From assembly GCA_041690535.1 (NCBI GenBank), contig JAWLHA010000041.1, forward strand, positions 1 through 42,561: a DNA stretch of 42,561 nucleotides, written 5' to 3'. Made by a program: the position numbers and the translations under genes. Of the stretch, positions 24,785-33,411 are shown piece by piece. The stretch's first letter is position 1, and the number at the start of each line of letters is the position of its first letter. Source of the stretch: JAWLHA01 sp041690535 (GTDB lineage Bacteria; Pseudomonadota; Gammaproteobacteria; Thiohalomonadales; Thiohalomonadaceae). Below the pieces are notes generated by a model. That model made no database searches. It saw nothing but the letters and a program-made list of their open reading frames with translations, and was not told the origin of the DNA.

Positions 24785-27700
24785 GTGAGCGAATCAAAGC
24801 AGACACCCCAAGGGCTCTATCGCCCCTCCTTCGAGAAGGACAACTGCGGCTTCGGGCTTATTGCCCATATGGACGGCAAGCCCAGCCACTGGCTGGTCAA
24901 CACCGCCATTGGCGCCCTGGCCCGCATGACCCACCGTGGCGCCATCGCCGCGGACGGCAAGACCGGCGATGGTTGCGGGCTGCTGCTCAAGAAGCCTGAC
25001 GCCTTCCTGCGCGCCGTCGCGGCCGCTGAGGGGATCGAGCTGGGTCCGCTCTACGCGGTCGGGATGGTGTTCCTGAGCAAGGACCCGGGGCTGGCCGCTG
25101 CCGCCAAGGCGCGGGTGGCGCAGGAACTGACCGCCGAAGGCTTCGCGGTGCAGGGCTGGCGAGTGGTCCCCACCGACACCACAGCCTGTGGTGAGGAGGC
25201 GCTCAAGAGTCTGCCGCTGATCGAGCAGGTGTTCATCGATGCCCCTGCGGGCATGGAGGTGGCGGCCTTCGAGCGCCACCTCTACATCGCCCGGCGCCGC
25301 GCCGAGAAAGCCCTTCAGGCCAGCGACCCCACCTTCTACATCCCCAGCCTCTCCTCGCAGGTGCTCTCCTACAAGGGGCTGGTGATGCCGGAGAATTTGC
25401 CGGCCTTCTACACCGATCTGCAGGACGAGCGGCTGGCATCGACCATCTGCGTCTTCCATCAGCGCTTCTCCACCAACACCTGGCCGCAGTGGCGCCTGGC
25501 GCAGCCGTTCCGCTATCTGGCCCACAACGGCGAGATCAACACCATCCAGGGCAACCGCAACTGGTCGGTGGCGCGCGGGCACAAGTTCGAGAGCCCGCTC
25601 ATCCCCAACATGGAGGATGTGCGCCCCTGGGTCTCCATGACCGGATCGGATTCCAACAGTCTCGACAACATGCTCGAAGCGCTGTTGGCCGGCGGCATGG
25701 ACCTCTTCCGCGCCATGCGCCTGCTGGTTCCGCCGGCGTGGCAGAACATCGACAGCATGGACCCGGACCTGCGCGCCTTTTACGAATACAACTCCATGCA
25801 CATGGAGGCGTGGGACGGCCCGGCCGGCATCGTGCTTACCGACGGTCGCTACGCCGCCTGCACCCTCGATCGCAATGGGCTGCGCCCCGCCCGCTGGGTG
25901 ATCACCACCGCCCCCGGCGTGGCCGAGGTCCCGGAGACGGGATACGACGGCTGTGTCATCACCCTCGCCTCCGAGATTGGGGTGTTCGATTACGAACCTG
26001 CCCAGGTCCTCGCCAAGGGACGCCTCAAGCCGGGTCAGATGCTGGCGGCCGACACCGAGACGGGACAACTGCTGCTGCCCGCCGACGTGGACGAGCGCCT
26101 GAAGGGGCGCCATCCCTACAAGGCATGGATGCAGGCGGGAGTGCGCCAGCTGGAGGCCGAAGTGGCGCCGGAGCAGGATCGGCAGGCTGACCTGGATGGC
26201 GAGCAGGTGAAGGTGTACCAGAAGCTCTTCCAGCTCACCTGCGAGGAGCGGGAGCAGGTCATCCGTCCGTTGGCAGAGGCCGGTCAGGAGGCGGTGGGCT
26301 CCATGGGGGACGATACGCCCCTGGCGGTGCTCTCCACCCGCGTGCGCTCGCTGTACGACTACTTCCGTCAGCAGTTCGCCCAGGTCACCAATCCGCCCAT
26401 CGACCCGCTGCGGGAACAGATCGTCATGTCCCTGGAGACCTGTCTGGGGCGGGAGCAGAATCTGTTCGAGGAGACGCCCGACCACGCCCAGCGCCTGCTG
26501 GTGGACTCCCCCATTCTCTCCCGGGCCAAATTCCATCGTCTGCTTGAGATCGAGGGCGAGGAGTATGCCCATGAGATCATCGACCTGAATTACCCCCCCG
26601 CCGTGGGCCTGAAGGGCGCCATCGAAGCGGTCTGTGATCGCGCCGTGGCAGCCGTGAAGGGCGGCAAGGTGGTGATCGTGCTGTCCGATCGCGCCATCGC
26701 CGAGGAGCGCCTGCCGCTGCACGCGCTGCTGGCCACCGGCGCGGTGCACCACCGCTTGATTGCCGAGGGGCTGCGCTGCGATGCCAATATCGTGGTGGAG
26801 ACGGCCACCGCGCGTGATCCGCACCACTGCGGGGTGCTGATCGGCTATGGCGCCACCGCGGTCTATCCCTACCTGGCCCTGGAGACCCTCCATGACCTCG
26901 TCCGCAACGGCGATCTGGAAGCGGCGGATGTGGGCAAGTTGGTGGACAACTACCGCAAGGGCATTAACAAGGGGCTGTACAAGATCACCTCCAAGATGGG
27001 GATCTCCACCATCGCCAGTTACCGCGGCGCCCAGCTGTTCGAGGCCGTGGGGCTGAGCGACGCGATCGTGGATCTCTGCTTCAAGGGCACCACCAATCGG
27101 CTCGCGGGCAGCGATTTCGAGGATCTCGAGGCCGACCAGCGCCTGCTGGCCAAAGAGGCCTGGAACCCCCGCAAGGGCATTCAGGAAGGTGGCCTGCTCA
27201 AGTATTGGCACGATGGCGAATACCATGCCTACAACCCGGATGTGGTCCAGGCCCTGCACAAGGCGGTCCGCAGCGGCGACTATGGGGATTACCAGATCTA
27301 CGCCGGGTTGGTGAACAGCCGCCCCGTGGCCATGCTGCGCGATCTTTTGAAGGTGCGCGACGACATCGCGCCCGTAGCCATCGACCAGGTGGAACCCCTC
27401 GAGGCCATTCTCAAGCGCTTCGACTCCGCAGCGATGTCGCTGGGCGCCCTCTCGCCGGAGGCCCACGAGACCCTGGCCGAGGCGATGAACCGCCTGGGCG
27501 GCCGTTCCAACTCCGGGGAGGGTGGGGAAGACCCTGCCCGCTACAAGACCCACAAGGTCTCCAAGATCAAACAGGTGGCCTCCGGTCGCTTCGGCGTGAC
27601 CCCTGAGTACCTGGTCAATGCCGAGGTGCTGCAGATCAAGGTCGCTCAGGGGGCGAAGCCGGGTGAGGGTGGTCAGCTGCCCGGCCACAAGGTGAACGAA

Positions 27701-29293
27701 CTCATCGCCAAGCTGCGTTACTGCAGCCCCGGCGTGGCCCTGATCTCCCCGCCGCCGCACCACGACATTTACTCCATCGAAGACTTGGCCCAGCTCATCT
27801 TTGACCTCAAGCAGATCAATCCCGAGGCGCTGGTGTCGGTCAAGCTGGTGGCCGAGGCCGGGGTGGGGACCATCGCCGCGGGGGTCGCCAAGGCCTATGC
27901 CGACCTCATCACCATCTCCGGTTACGACGGCGGCACCGGCGCGAGCCCGCTGACCTCGGTGAAGTACGCCGGTGGCCCGTGGGAGCTGGGACTGACCGAG
28001 ACCCACCAGACGCTGCGTGCCAACGACCTGCGCGGCAAGGTGCGGCTGCAGACCGACGGCGGTCTGAAGACCGGGCTGGACGTGATCAAGGCCGCCATTC
28101 TCGGTGCCGAGTCCTTCGGCTTCGGCACCGGCCCCATGGTGGCCATGGGCTGCAAGTACCTTCGGATCTGCCACCTCAACAACTGCGCCACCGGCGTGGC
28201 CACCCAGGACAAGGTGCTGCGCAAGGAGCACTACATCGGCGAGGTGGAGATGGTGATGAACTATTTCCGCTTCATCGCTCAGGAGGTCCGCGAGTGGCTG
28301 GCCCGGCTTGGCTGCACCAGCTTGGGCCAGGTGATCGGCCGGACCGATCTGCTGCAGCTGCTGGAGGGCTTCACCCCCAAACAGCAGAAGCTGGATCTCT
28401 CCCCCATCGTCTCCGACGGCGGCGTGGCGGCAGAGAAGCCGCAATATTGTGTTACCCCGCGCAACGAGCCCTTCGACAAGGGCGAGCTGGCCGAACAGAT
28501 GGTGCGCGATGCGTTGCCCGCGATCCAGGCCAAGAGCGGGGGTGAGTTCCACTACGGCGTGAAGAACATCCACCGCTCCATGGGGGCCCGCCTCTCCGGT
28601 GAGATCGCCAAGCAGTGGGGCAACCAGGGCATGGCCGATGCGCCCATCAACGTGCGCCTCACCGGCACCGCCGGGCAGAGCTTCGGGGTGTGGAACGCCG
28701 GCGGCCTCAACCTCTACCTGGAGGGGGATGCCAACGACTACGTGGGCAAGGGCATGACCGGCGGCAAGCTCGTCATCCATCCGCCCAAGGGCAGCCGCTT
28801 CAAGAGCCAGGAGACCGCCATCATCGGCAACACCTGCCTCTACGGGGCCACCGGCGGCAAACTGCTCGCGGCCGGGCTTGCCGGCGAGCGCTTCGGCGTC
28901 CGCAACTCCGGGGCCACTGCCGTGGTCGAGGGTATCGGGGATCACGGCTGTGAATACATGACCGGCGGCCTGATCTGCGTGCTCGGTTCCACCGGGGTCA
29001 ATTTCGGCGCGGGGATGACCGGCGGGTTTGCCTACGTGCTGGACCTCGAGAACAGCTTCGCGGATCGCTACAACCACGAACTCATCGACATTCACCGCAT
29101 CGGCAGCGAGAAGACCGCTGCCCACCGGGAGCACCTGCGCGGCCTCATCGAGGAGTTCGTCCAGGAGACCGGCAGTGCGTGGGGCCAGGAGATCCTGGAC
29201 AACTTCGCCGACTTCGTGGAGAAGTTCTGGCTGGTCAAGCCCAAGGCGACCGAAATCGAAACGCTCCTGGATACCATGGAGCGCGCAGCATAA
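24785..29293 (+). CDS. gltB: Glutamate synthase, large (alpha) subunit
   Basis: It moves the amide nitrogen of glutamine to 2-oxoglutarate with NADPH from GltD, giving two glutamates. The 1502-residue product has a short propeptide and the class II glutamine amidotransferase domain with nucleophile Cys21 (DNCGFGLIAH). Then come the central domain, the FMN-binding synthase domain with GYDGGTGASPLTSVKYAGGP, the [3Fe-4S] cysteines Cys1123, Cys1129 and Cys1134 (CKYLRICHLNNC), and the C-terminal beta-helix ending GAGMTGGFAYVLD. The GTG at 24785 gives a family-like N-terminus. gltD lies 74 bp downstream. Confidence 0.97.
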   Translation: MSESKQTPQGLYRPSFEKDNCGFGLIAHMDGKPSHWLVNTAIGALARMTHRGAIAADGKTGDGCGLLLKKPDAFLRAVAAAEGIELGPLYAVGMVFLSKDPGLAAAAKARVAQELTAEGFAVQGWRVVPTDTTACGEEALKSLPLIEQVFIDAPAGMEVAAFERHLYIARRRAEKALQASDPTFYIPSLSSQVLSYKGLVMPENLPAFYTDLQDERLASTICVFHQRFSTNTWPQWRLAQPFRYLAHNGEINTIQGNRNWSVARGHKFESPLIPNMEDVRPWVSMTGSDSNSLDNMLEALLAGGMDLFRAMRLLVPPAWQNIDSMDPDLRAFYEYNSMHMEAWDGPAGIVLTDGRYAACTLDRNGLRPARWVITTAPGVAEVPETGYDGCVITLASEIGVFDYEPAQVLAKGRLKPGQMLAADTETGQLLLPADVDERLKGRHPYKAWMQAGVRQLEAEVAPEQDRQADLDGEQVKVYQKLFQLTCEEREQVIRPLAEAGQEAVGSMGDDTPLAVLSTRVRSLYDYFRQQFAQVTNPPIDPLREQIVMSLETCLGREQNLFEETPDHAQRLLVDSPILSRAKFHRLLEIEGEEYAHEIIDLNYPPAVGLKGAIEAVCDRAVAAVKGGKVVIVLSDRAIAEERLPLHALLATGAVHHRLIAEGLRCDANIVVETATARDPHHCGVLIGYGATAVYPYLALETLHDLVRNGDLEAADVGKLVDNYRKGINKGLYKITSKMGISTIASYRGAQLFEAVGLSDAIVDLCFKGTTNRLAGSDFEDLEADQRLLAKEAWNPRKGIQEGGLLKYWHDGEYHAYNPDVVQALHKAVRSGDYGDYQIYAGLVNSRPVAMLRDLLKVRDDIAPVAIDQVEPLEAILKRFDSAAMSLGALSPEAHETLAEAMNRLGGRSNSGEGGEDPARYKTHKVSKIKQVASGRFGVTPEYLVNAEVLQIKVAQGAKPGEGGQLPGHKVNELIAKLRYCSPGVALISPPPHHDIYSIEDLAQLIFDLKQINPEALVSVKLVAEAGVGTIAAGVAKAYADLITISGYDGGTGASPLTSVKYAGGPWELGLTETHQTLRANDLRGKVRLQTDGGLKTGLDVIKAAILGAESFGFGTGPMVAMGCKYLRICHLNNCATGVATQDKVLRKEHYIGEVEMVMNYFRFIAQEVREWLARLGCTSLGQVIGRTDLLQLLEGFTPKQQKLDLSPIVSDGGVAAEKPQYCVTPRNEPFDKGELAEQMVRDALPAIQAKSGGEFHYGVKNIHRSMGARLSGEIAKQWGNQGMADAPINVRLTGTAGQSFGVWNAGGLNLYLEGDANDYVGKGMTGGKLVIHPPKGSRFKSQETAIIGNTCLYGATGGKLLAAGLAGERFGVRNSGATAVVEGIGDHGCEYMTGGLICVLGSTGVNFGAGMTGGFAYVLDLENSFADRYNHELIDIHRIGSEKTAAHREHLRGLIEEFVQETGSAWGQEILDNFADFVEKFWLVKPKATEIETLLDTMERAA

Positions 29294-29367
29294 GGTCAAG
29301 AGTCAACCACGGGCCGGCGTGCAGCCGGTCTGCCTGGTCCAATCGCTGATTTTGAGACTGACGAGAA

Positions 29368-30774
29368 ATGGGGAATAACTTCCAGTTCATCCAGGTGCCG
29401 CGCCTGGACCCGGAGAAGAAACCGGCCGACGTGCGGGTGAAGGAGTATCGGGAGATCTACGGCAACTTTGATGTGGAGTCCGCGGCAGCCCAGTCCGATC
29501 GCTGCCTCTCCTGCGGGAACCCGTATTGCTCCTGGAAGTGCCCACTGCACAACTACATCCCCAACTGGCTGAAGCTGGTCGCCGAGGGCCATCTGGCCGC
29601 CGCGGCGGAGCTTTCCCACCGCACCAACTCACTGCCGGAGATCACCGGTCGGGTGTGCCCCCAGGATCGCCTTTGTGAAGGGGCTTGCACGCTGAACGAC
29701 GGGTTTGGGGCGGTGACCATCGGTTCGGTGGAGCGGTTCATCACCGATCAGGCCTTCGCCATGGGTTGGCGGCCCGATCTCTCCCACGTCAAGGCCACCG
29801 GCAAGCGCGTCGCCGTCATTGGTGCCGGCCCGGCGGGGTTGGGTTGCGCGGATGTGCTGATCCGTAACGGCGTCCAACCCGTGGTGTTCGACCGTCACCC
29901 CGAGATCGGCGGCCTGCTCACCTTTGGCATCCCCGAGTTCAAGCTGGAGAAGAGCGTGGTTCGCCGTCGCCGCGAGGTGATGGAGGGAATGGGGGTGGAG
30001 TTCCGGCTGGGCGTCGAGGTGGGCAAGGAGGTGCCCTTCGATCAGCTGGTGAGCGAGTTCGATGCGGTGTTCCTCGGCATGGGCACCTACAACTACATGA
30101 AGGGTGGCTTCCCGGGCGAAGAGCTGGCGGGCGTGTACGATGCGCTGCCGTTCCTCATCTCCAACGTGAAGCACTGCCTGGAGCTGGAGGAGAACCCCGC
30201 CGACTTCATCAGCATGAAGGGGCTGCGGGTGGTGGTGCTCGGGGGCGGGGATACCGCCATGGACTGCAACCGCACCTCCATTCGCCAGGGCGCCGCCTCC
30301 GTCACCTGCGCCTACCGCCGTGACGAGGCCAACATGCCCGGTTCCAAGCGCGAGGTCGCCAATGCCAAGGAGGAGGGGGTGAAGTTCCTGTGGAACCGCC
30401 AGCCCATCGAGATCGTCGGCGACGGCAAGGTCGAGGGGGTGAAGGTGGTCACGACCCAGCTGGGTGCACCGGATGAAAGGGGCCGTCGACGTCCCGAACC
30501 CATCCCCGGTTCGGAGGAGATCATCCCGGCCGACCGCGTGCTCATCGCCTTCGGCTTCCGTCCCAGCCCCGCGAAGTGGTTTGAAACCGCCGGCATCGCC
30601 ACCGACGAGCGCGGCCGGGTGGTTGCCCCCGCCAACAACGAATACAAGTACCAGACCAGCAACGCCAAGGTCTTTGCCGGTGGCGATATGGTGCGCGGCT
30701 CCGATCTGGTGGTCACCGCCATTTGGGAAGGCCGGCAGGCCGCTGAAGGGATCCTCGACTACCTCGGGGTGTGA
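29368..30774 (+). CDS. gltD: Glutamate synthase, small (beta) subunit
   Basis: It uses FAD and two low-potential iron-sulfur centres to pass electrons from NADPH to GltB. The 468-residue product has the N-terminal cluster cysteines C46, C49, C54, C58 (CLSCGNPYCSWKC) and C97, C103, C107 (CPQDRLCEGAC), an FAD-binding GAGPAG at 152-157, a second dinucleotide site in VVVLGGGDTAMDC, and the family ending GGDMVRGSDLVVTAIWEGRQAA. Length matches E. coli GltD (472). It forms the classical gltBD operon; a strong hairpin follows before hemE. Confidence 0.97.
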   Translation: MGNNFQFIQVPRLDPEKKPADVRVKEYREIYGNFDVESAAAQSDRCLSCGNPYCSWKCPLHNYIPNWLKLVAEGHLAAAAELSHRTNSLPEITGRVCPQDRLCEGACTLNDGFGAVTIGSVERFITDQAFAMGWRPDLSHVKATGKRVAVIGAGPAGLGCADVLIRNGVQPVVFDRHPEIGGLLTFGIPEFKLEKSVVRRRREVMEGMGVEFRLGVEVGKEVPFDQLVSEFDAVFLGMGTYNYMKGGFPGEELAGVYDALPFLISNVKHCLELEENPADFISMKGLRVVVLGGGDTAMDCNRTSIRQGAASVTCAYRRDEANMPGSKREVANAKEEGVKFLWNRQPIEIVGDGKVEGVKVVTTQLGAPDERGRRRPEPIPGSEEIIPADRVLIAFGFRPSPAKWFETAGIATDERGRVVAPANNEYKYQTSNAKVFAGGDMVRGSDLVVTAIWEGRQAAEGILDYLGV

Positions 30775-30782
30775 TGAATCGA

Positions 30783-30836
30783 CCACGGGGACGCGGGGCG
30801 ACCAAGGCCCCGCCCCCGCATGTCCCGTGGTATTTT
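30783..30836 (+). terminator. Terminator-like hairpin between gltD and hemE
   Basis: An outer stem CCACGGG/CCCGTGG (30783-30789, 30824-30830) and an inner stem GCGGGGC/GCCCCGC (30793-30799, 30807-30813) are followed by TATTTTG. It lies directly before the hemE ribosome-binding site, so it may end gltBD transcription or attenuate read-through into hemE. Confidence 0.55.
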
Positions 30837-30850
30837 GCAGAGGTCCAGGA

Positions 30851-31915
30851 ATGTCCGAACTGAAGAACGATCGCCTGTTGCGCGCACTGCTGCGTGAGCC
30901 TGTGGATGTTACGCCCGTATGGATGATGCGCCAGGCCGGACGCTATCTCCCGGAGTACAATGCCACCCGCGCCAAGGCGGGGGATTTTCTGACCCTCTGC
31001 AAGACCCCCGACCTGGCCTGCGAGGTGACGCTGCAGCCCCTGGAGCGTTTTCCGCTGGATGCGGCCATTCTCTTCTCCGACATTCTGACCATTCCCGACG
31101 CCATGGGGTTGGGGCTGCGCTTCGCCGCAGGCGAGGGGCCGGTGTTCGACAACCCCGTGCGCAGTGCCGCGGACGTGGCACGTCTGCCGATCCCCGATCC
31201 GGAAGGGGAACTGGGCTACGTGATGGATGCCGTGCGCACCATTCGCCGCGCCCTTGATGGCCGGGTGCCGCTCATCGGCTTCTCCGGTAGCCCCTGGACC
31301 CTGGCCACCTACATGGTGGAGGGCGGCTCCTCCAAGGAGTTCGCGCACGTCAAGGGGATGATGTTCGACCGTCCGGAGCTGATGCACCAGCTGTTAGGCA
31401 AGATCGCCGACTCCGTCACCACCTATCTCAACGCCCAGGTGGCCGCAGGGGCACAGGCCGTGATGATTTTCGACACTTGGGGTGGGTTGCTGACCCCCCG
31501 CGATTACCGCGAGTTCTCCCTGGGGTATATGGCGCGCATCGTCGAGGGGCTGAAGCGCGAAGCGGAGGGCCGTCGGGTCCCGGTGGTGCTGTTCACCAAA
31601 GGCGGGGGTCAGTGGCTGGAAGCGCAAGCGGCCACGGGTGCCGATGCACTGGGGCTGGACTGGACCATTGATATCGGCGAGGCTCGCCGCCGGGTTGGTG
31701 ATCGGGTGGCTCTGCAGGGGAACATGGACCCCAGCGTGCTGTACGCCTCTCCCGAGCGAATCCGCAAGGAAGTGGCCACCATCCTGGAGAGCTACGGAGC
31801 CGGCCCTGGACACGTGTGCAATTTGGGACACGGCATTCATCCCCATGTGGATCCGGAGCATGCCCGTGCATTCATCGAAGCGGTGCACGAGCTGAGCGTC
31901 CCCTACCACGGCTAG
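30851..31915 (+). CDS. hemE: Uroporphyrinogen decarboxylase
   Basis: This cytoplasmic, cofactor-free enzyme removes four acetate carboxyls from uroporphyrinogen III to give coproporphyrinogen III in haem synthesis. The 354-residue product has the N-terminal signature PVWMMRQAGRYLPEY, the catalytic Asp in ILFSDILTIPDAMG, GFSGSPWTLATYMVEGG, and LGHGIHPHVDPEHA near the end. Length matches E. coli HemE (354). The reading frame is open upstream, but the ATG at 30851 follows AGGTCCAGGA and gives the family N-terminus. Position after gltD matches the Pseudomonas order. Confidence 0.97.
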   Translation: MSELKNDRLLRALLREPVDVTPVWMMRQAGRYLPEYNATRAKAGDFLTLCKTPDLACEVTLQPLERFPLDAAILFSDILTIPDAMGLGLRFAAGEGPVFDNPVRSAADVARLPIPDPEGELGYVMDAVRTIRRALDGRVPLIGFSGSPWTLATYMVEGGSSKEFAHVKGMMFDRPELMHQLLGKIADSVTTYLNAQVAAGAQAVMIFDTWGGLLTPRDYREFSLGYMARIVEGLKREAEGRRVPVVLFTKGGGQWLEAQAATGADALGLDWTIDIGEARRRVGDRVALQGNMDPSVLYASPERIRKEVATILESYGAGPGHVCNLGHGIHPHVDPEHARAFIEAVHELSVPYHG

Positions 31916-31944
31916 GACTCAGTTCGCGCCGCACTCCCCTCCGG

Positions 31945-31971
31945 CAGGCGGCGTGTCCGCAGCGCCGCCTG
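31945..31971 (+). terminator. Stem-loop after hemE
   Basis: CAGGCGGCG and CGCCGCCTG form a perfect 9-bp stem with a 9-nt loop, 30 bp past the hemE stop. It lacks a T-run but is a plausible transcript end or barrier. Confidence 0.45.
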
Positions 31972-32051
31972 TGAGCCGACAGGCGCATCGACCCATGCGG
32001 GACCGCATTCCTGTGAATAGGTCATCCTCTTAGGAGAGGCAGGCCCGCAGT

Positions 32052-32080
32052 GTGAAACTTTGCAAAAACACTGCTATCCT
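32052..32080 (+). promoter_or_regulatory. Possible promoter for the periplasmic protein pair
   Basis: GTGAAA (32052-32057) and TATCCT (32075-32080) are 17 bp apart and TGC precedes the -10 (extended form). Each hexamer keeps four of six consensus bases. The start codon at 32271 is nearly 200 bp downstream, so a long leader would be made. Confidence 0.35.
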
Positions 32081-32270
32081 GCATGATAACGCATAGTAGA
32101 GCGCATACCTGAAAAATGCGCCGAGGATCTGCCGCTATCGGAGGAGCAAGGCTGCTGTTTGCGAACAGCGCACGCCGTGTATGAGCGATGAAGGAAGGCT
32201 GTTGGCAGGGCACCCCTGTCAGCGGCTCGACAGCGCGGATCTCCTCTGGGGTAAGGAGAGGGGGCACACA

Positions 32271-32654
32271 ATGAAGATCATCTGTTCACTTCCTTTTCGA
32301 AGTGCATGGGCATTCGCGGGCGTTCTGGCCTTGTTCTCTCCCGGGACTGAGGCCGCCTCCGCCTATGTCGATGCGCTGAACGCGGAGATCCTGGGTGGTG
32401 CGCCGTCTGGCGGGGCAAGCTCCCCCGGCGCCTCTTCCAGCAGGGCTGCCGGTGCAGGTCAACCGCGGGAGGAACTACCGGCGAATCTGTCCAGAGTGGA
32501 GTTTGAAGAACACCTGAAGTCGTACTTCTACGGGAGCTACCTCTTTTACAACAAGCTGGATGACACCAGGAAGCAGGTCGTCTACGAGACCTATGGGCAG
32601 ACGCCGAGGATCTTGTCCATCCGGGAGAAGATTACATCCCTGCTGAAAGATTGA
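32271..32654 (+). CDS. Small predicted periplasmic protein, unknown function
   Basis: I do not recognise this family. The 127-residue product has a signal peptide (about 1-28, cleavage near TEA-AS), a low-complexity Gly/Ser/Ala/Pro linker (42-65) and a compact C-terminal part (73-126) rich in aromatic and charged residues: VEFEEHLKSYFYGSYLFY and QVVYETYGQTPRILSIREKI. No cysteine is present in the mature part. The ATG at 32271 follows GGAGAGGGGG; the frame is open upstream to 32181, but that adds an N-terminus that would bury the signal peptide. The rhodanese gene begins 9 bp after its stop, so the two are probably co-translated and may act together. Confidence 0.8.
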   Translation: MKIICSLPFRSAWAFAGVLALFSPGTEAASAYVDALNAEILGGAPSGGASSPGASSSRAAGAGQPREELPANLSRVEFEEHLKSYFYGSYLFYNKLDDTRKQVVYETYGQTPRILSIREKITSLLKD

Positions 32655-32663
32655 GGATTGAGA

Positions 32664-33386
32664 ATGTCCAAGGTACACACCCCCATTTTTGCCGTTGCCC
32701 TTGCCTCTTTCATGCTGTTAGGCAGCACTGTCTCGTCCGCCGTAGAGGTGAAGCTTACCGCCGATCGCGACTACCTGGAGGTGAAGCATCAGGGCAAGAT
32801 GGTGCGTGTGACTCGCAATCAGGATCAGGATCACGTGGTGGACAGTTTCTGGGCGAAGACGTCCCGCAAGTGCCCCCCTTTCTGCATCCAGCCGCTCCTG
32901 CCCGCACCGGGGGTGCAGTTGGCCGAAGAGGTGGAGGTCTTCGAGTTCATGGAAGAGCGGGTGAACAAGGGCACTGGCGTGATCATCGATGCCCGCGTGC
33001 CTGCGTGGTTCAAGAAGGGGACCATTCCCGGTTCCGTAAACGTACCCTTCACTCTATTCGAGGCCCCTCCGACCGATCCCGAACTGGTGAAGGTCTTCAC
33101 GATGCTCGGGGCCCAACCGCGTGACAATGTGGGCGGGATCATGCGGACCATGGAGCGGCAGTTCGCCAAGGTGGGCCTCTTCGATGCGGACAAGAAGACC
33201 GGTTACTGGGACTTCAGCAATGTCAAGGACATCATGATTTGGTGCAACGGCCCCTGGTGCGGCCAGTCCCCCCATGCAATCCATGCGCTGATTGATCATG
33301 GCTACCCGCCGGAGCGAATTCACTATTATCGGGGTGGCATGCAGATGTGGGAAATGCTTGGGCTGACCGTGGTCATTCCGGAGTAG
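32664..33386 (+). CDS. Periplasmic rhodanese-like protein with two Cys pairs
   Basis: Rhodanese-fold proteins move sulfane sulfur on an active-site cysteine. The 240-residue product has a signal peptide ending near SSA-VEV, so it acts in the periplasm. Its rhodanese core is seen in VIIDARVPAWFKKGTIPGSVNVP (107-128) and in the active-site loop starting at Cys194 (CNGPWCGQS), which holds a second cysteine, Cys199. A further pair, Cys70 and Cys74 (KCPPFC), lies in the N-terminal part. The loop's CxxxxC form is unusual for the family. ATG at 32664 follows GAGG. It is tightly linked to the small gene upstream; trmO follows 25 bp later. A sulfur-metabolism or thiol-redox role is inferred. Confidence 0.9.
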   Translation: MSKVHTPIFAVALASFMLLGSTVSSAVEVKLTADRDYLEVKHQGKMVRVTRNQDQDHVVDSFWAKTSRKCPPFCIQPLLPAPGVQLAEEVEVFEFMEERVNKGTGVIIDARVPAWFKKGTIPGSVNVPFTLFEAPPTDPELVKVFTMLGAQPRDNVGGIMRTMERQFAKVGLFDADKKTGYWDFSNVKDIMIWCNGPWCGQSPHAIHALIDHGYPPERIHYYRGGMQMWEMLGLTVVIPE

Positions 33387-33411
33387 TACCGGTCCCTTTC
33401 GGGCGCGCTGC

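Larger units (their letters stand above)
31916..32270. other. Gap between hemE and the small periplasmic gene
   Basis: No gene was found in this 355-bp stretch. It holds a 9-bp stem-loop just past hemE (31945-31971), a possible promoter (32052-32080) and a purine-rich ribosome-binding stretch before 32271. A fragment around 32166-32188, GCACGCCGTGTATGAGCGATG, resembles the core of the repeat family but lacks the ends, so I do not count it as a copy. No riboswitch family was recognised. Confidence 0.5.

Noticed and set aside
24794..29299. 1501-residue open frame antisense to gltB
   Set aside because: High GC content and codon bias of gltB on the other strand leave a long stop-free shadow. The translation has no recognisable domain and is rich in His, Gln, Gly and Val, as such shadows are.
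32166..32188. Core-like fragment of the palindromic repeat
   Set aside because: It resembles the repeat core in about 19 of 23 aligned positions, but no end motif or mirrored arm is present, so chance or a decayed remnant cannot be told apart.
31990..32270. Possible riboswitch in the leader of the periplasmic pair
   Set aside because: The leader is long and structured in parts, but lacks the conserved blocks of the c-di-GMP, cobalamin, SAM or TPP classes that I know.
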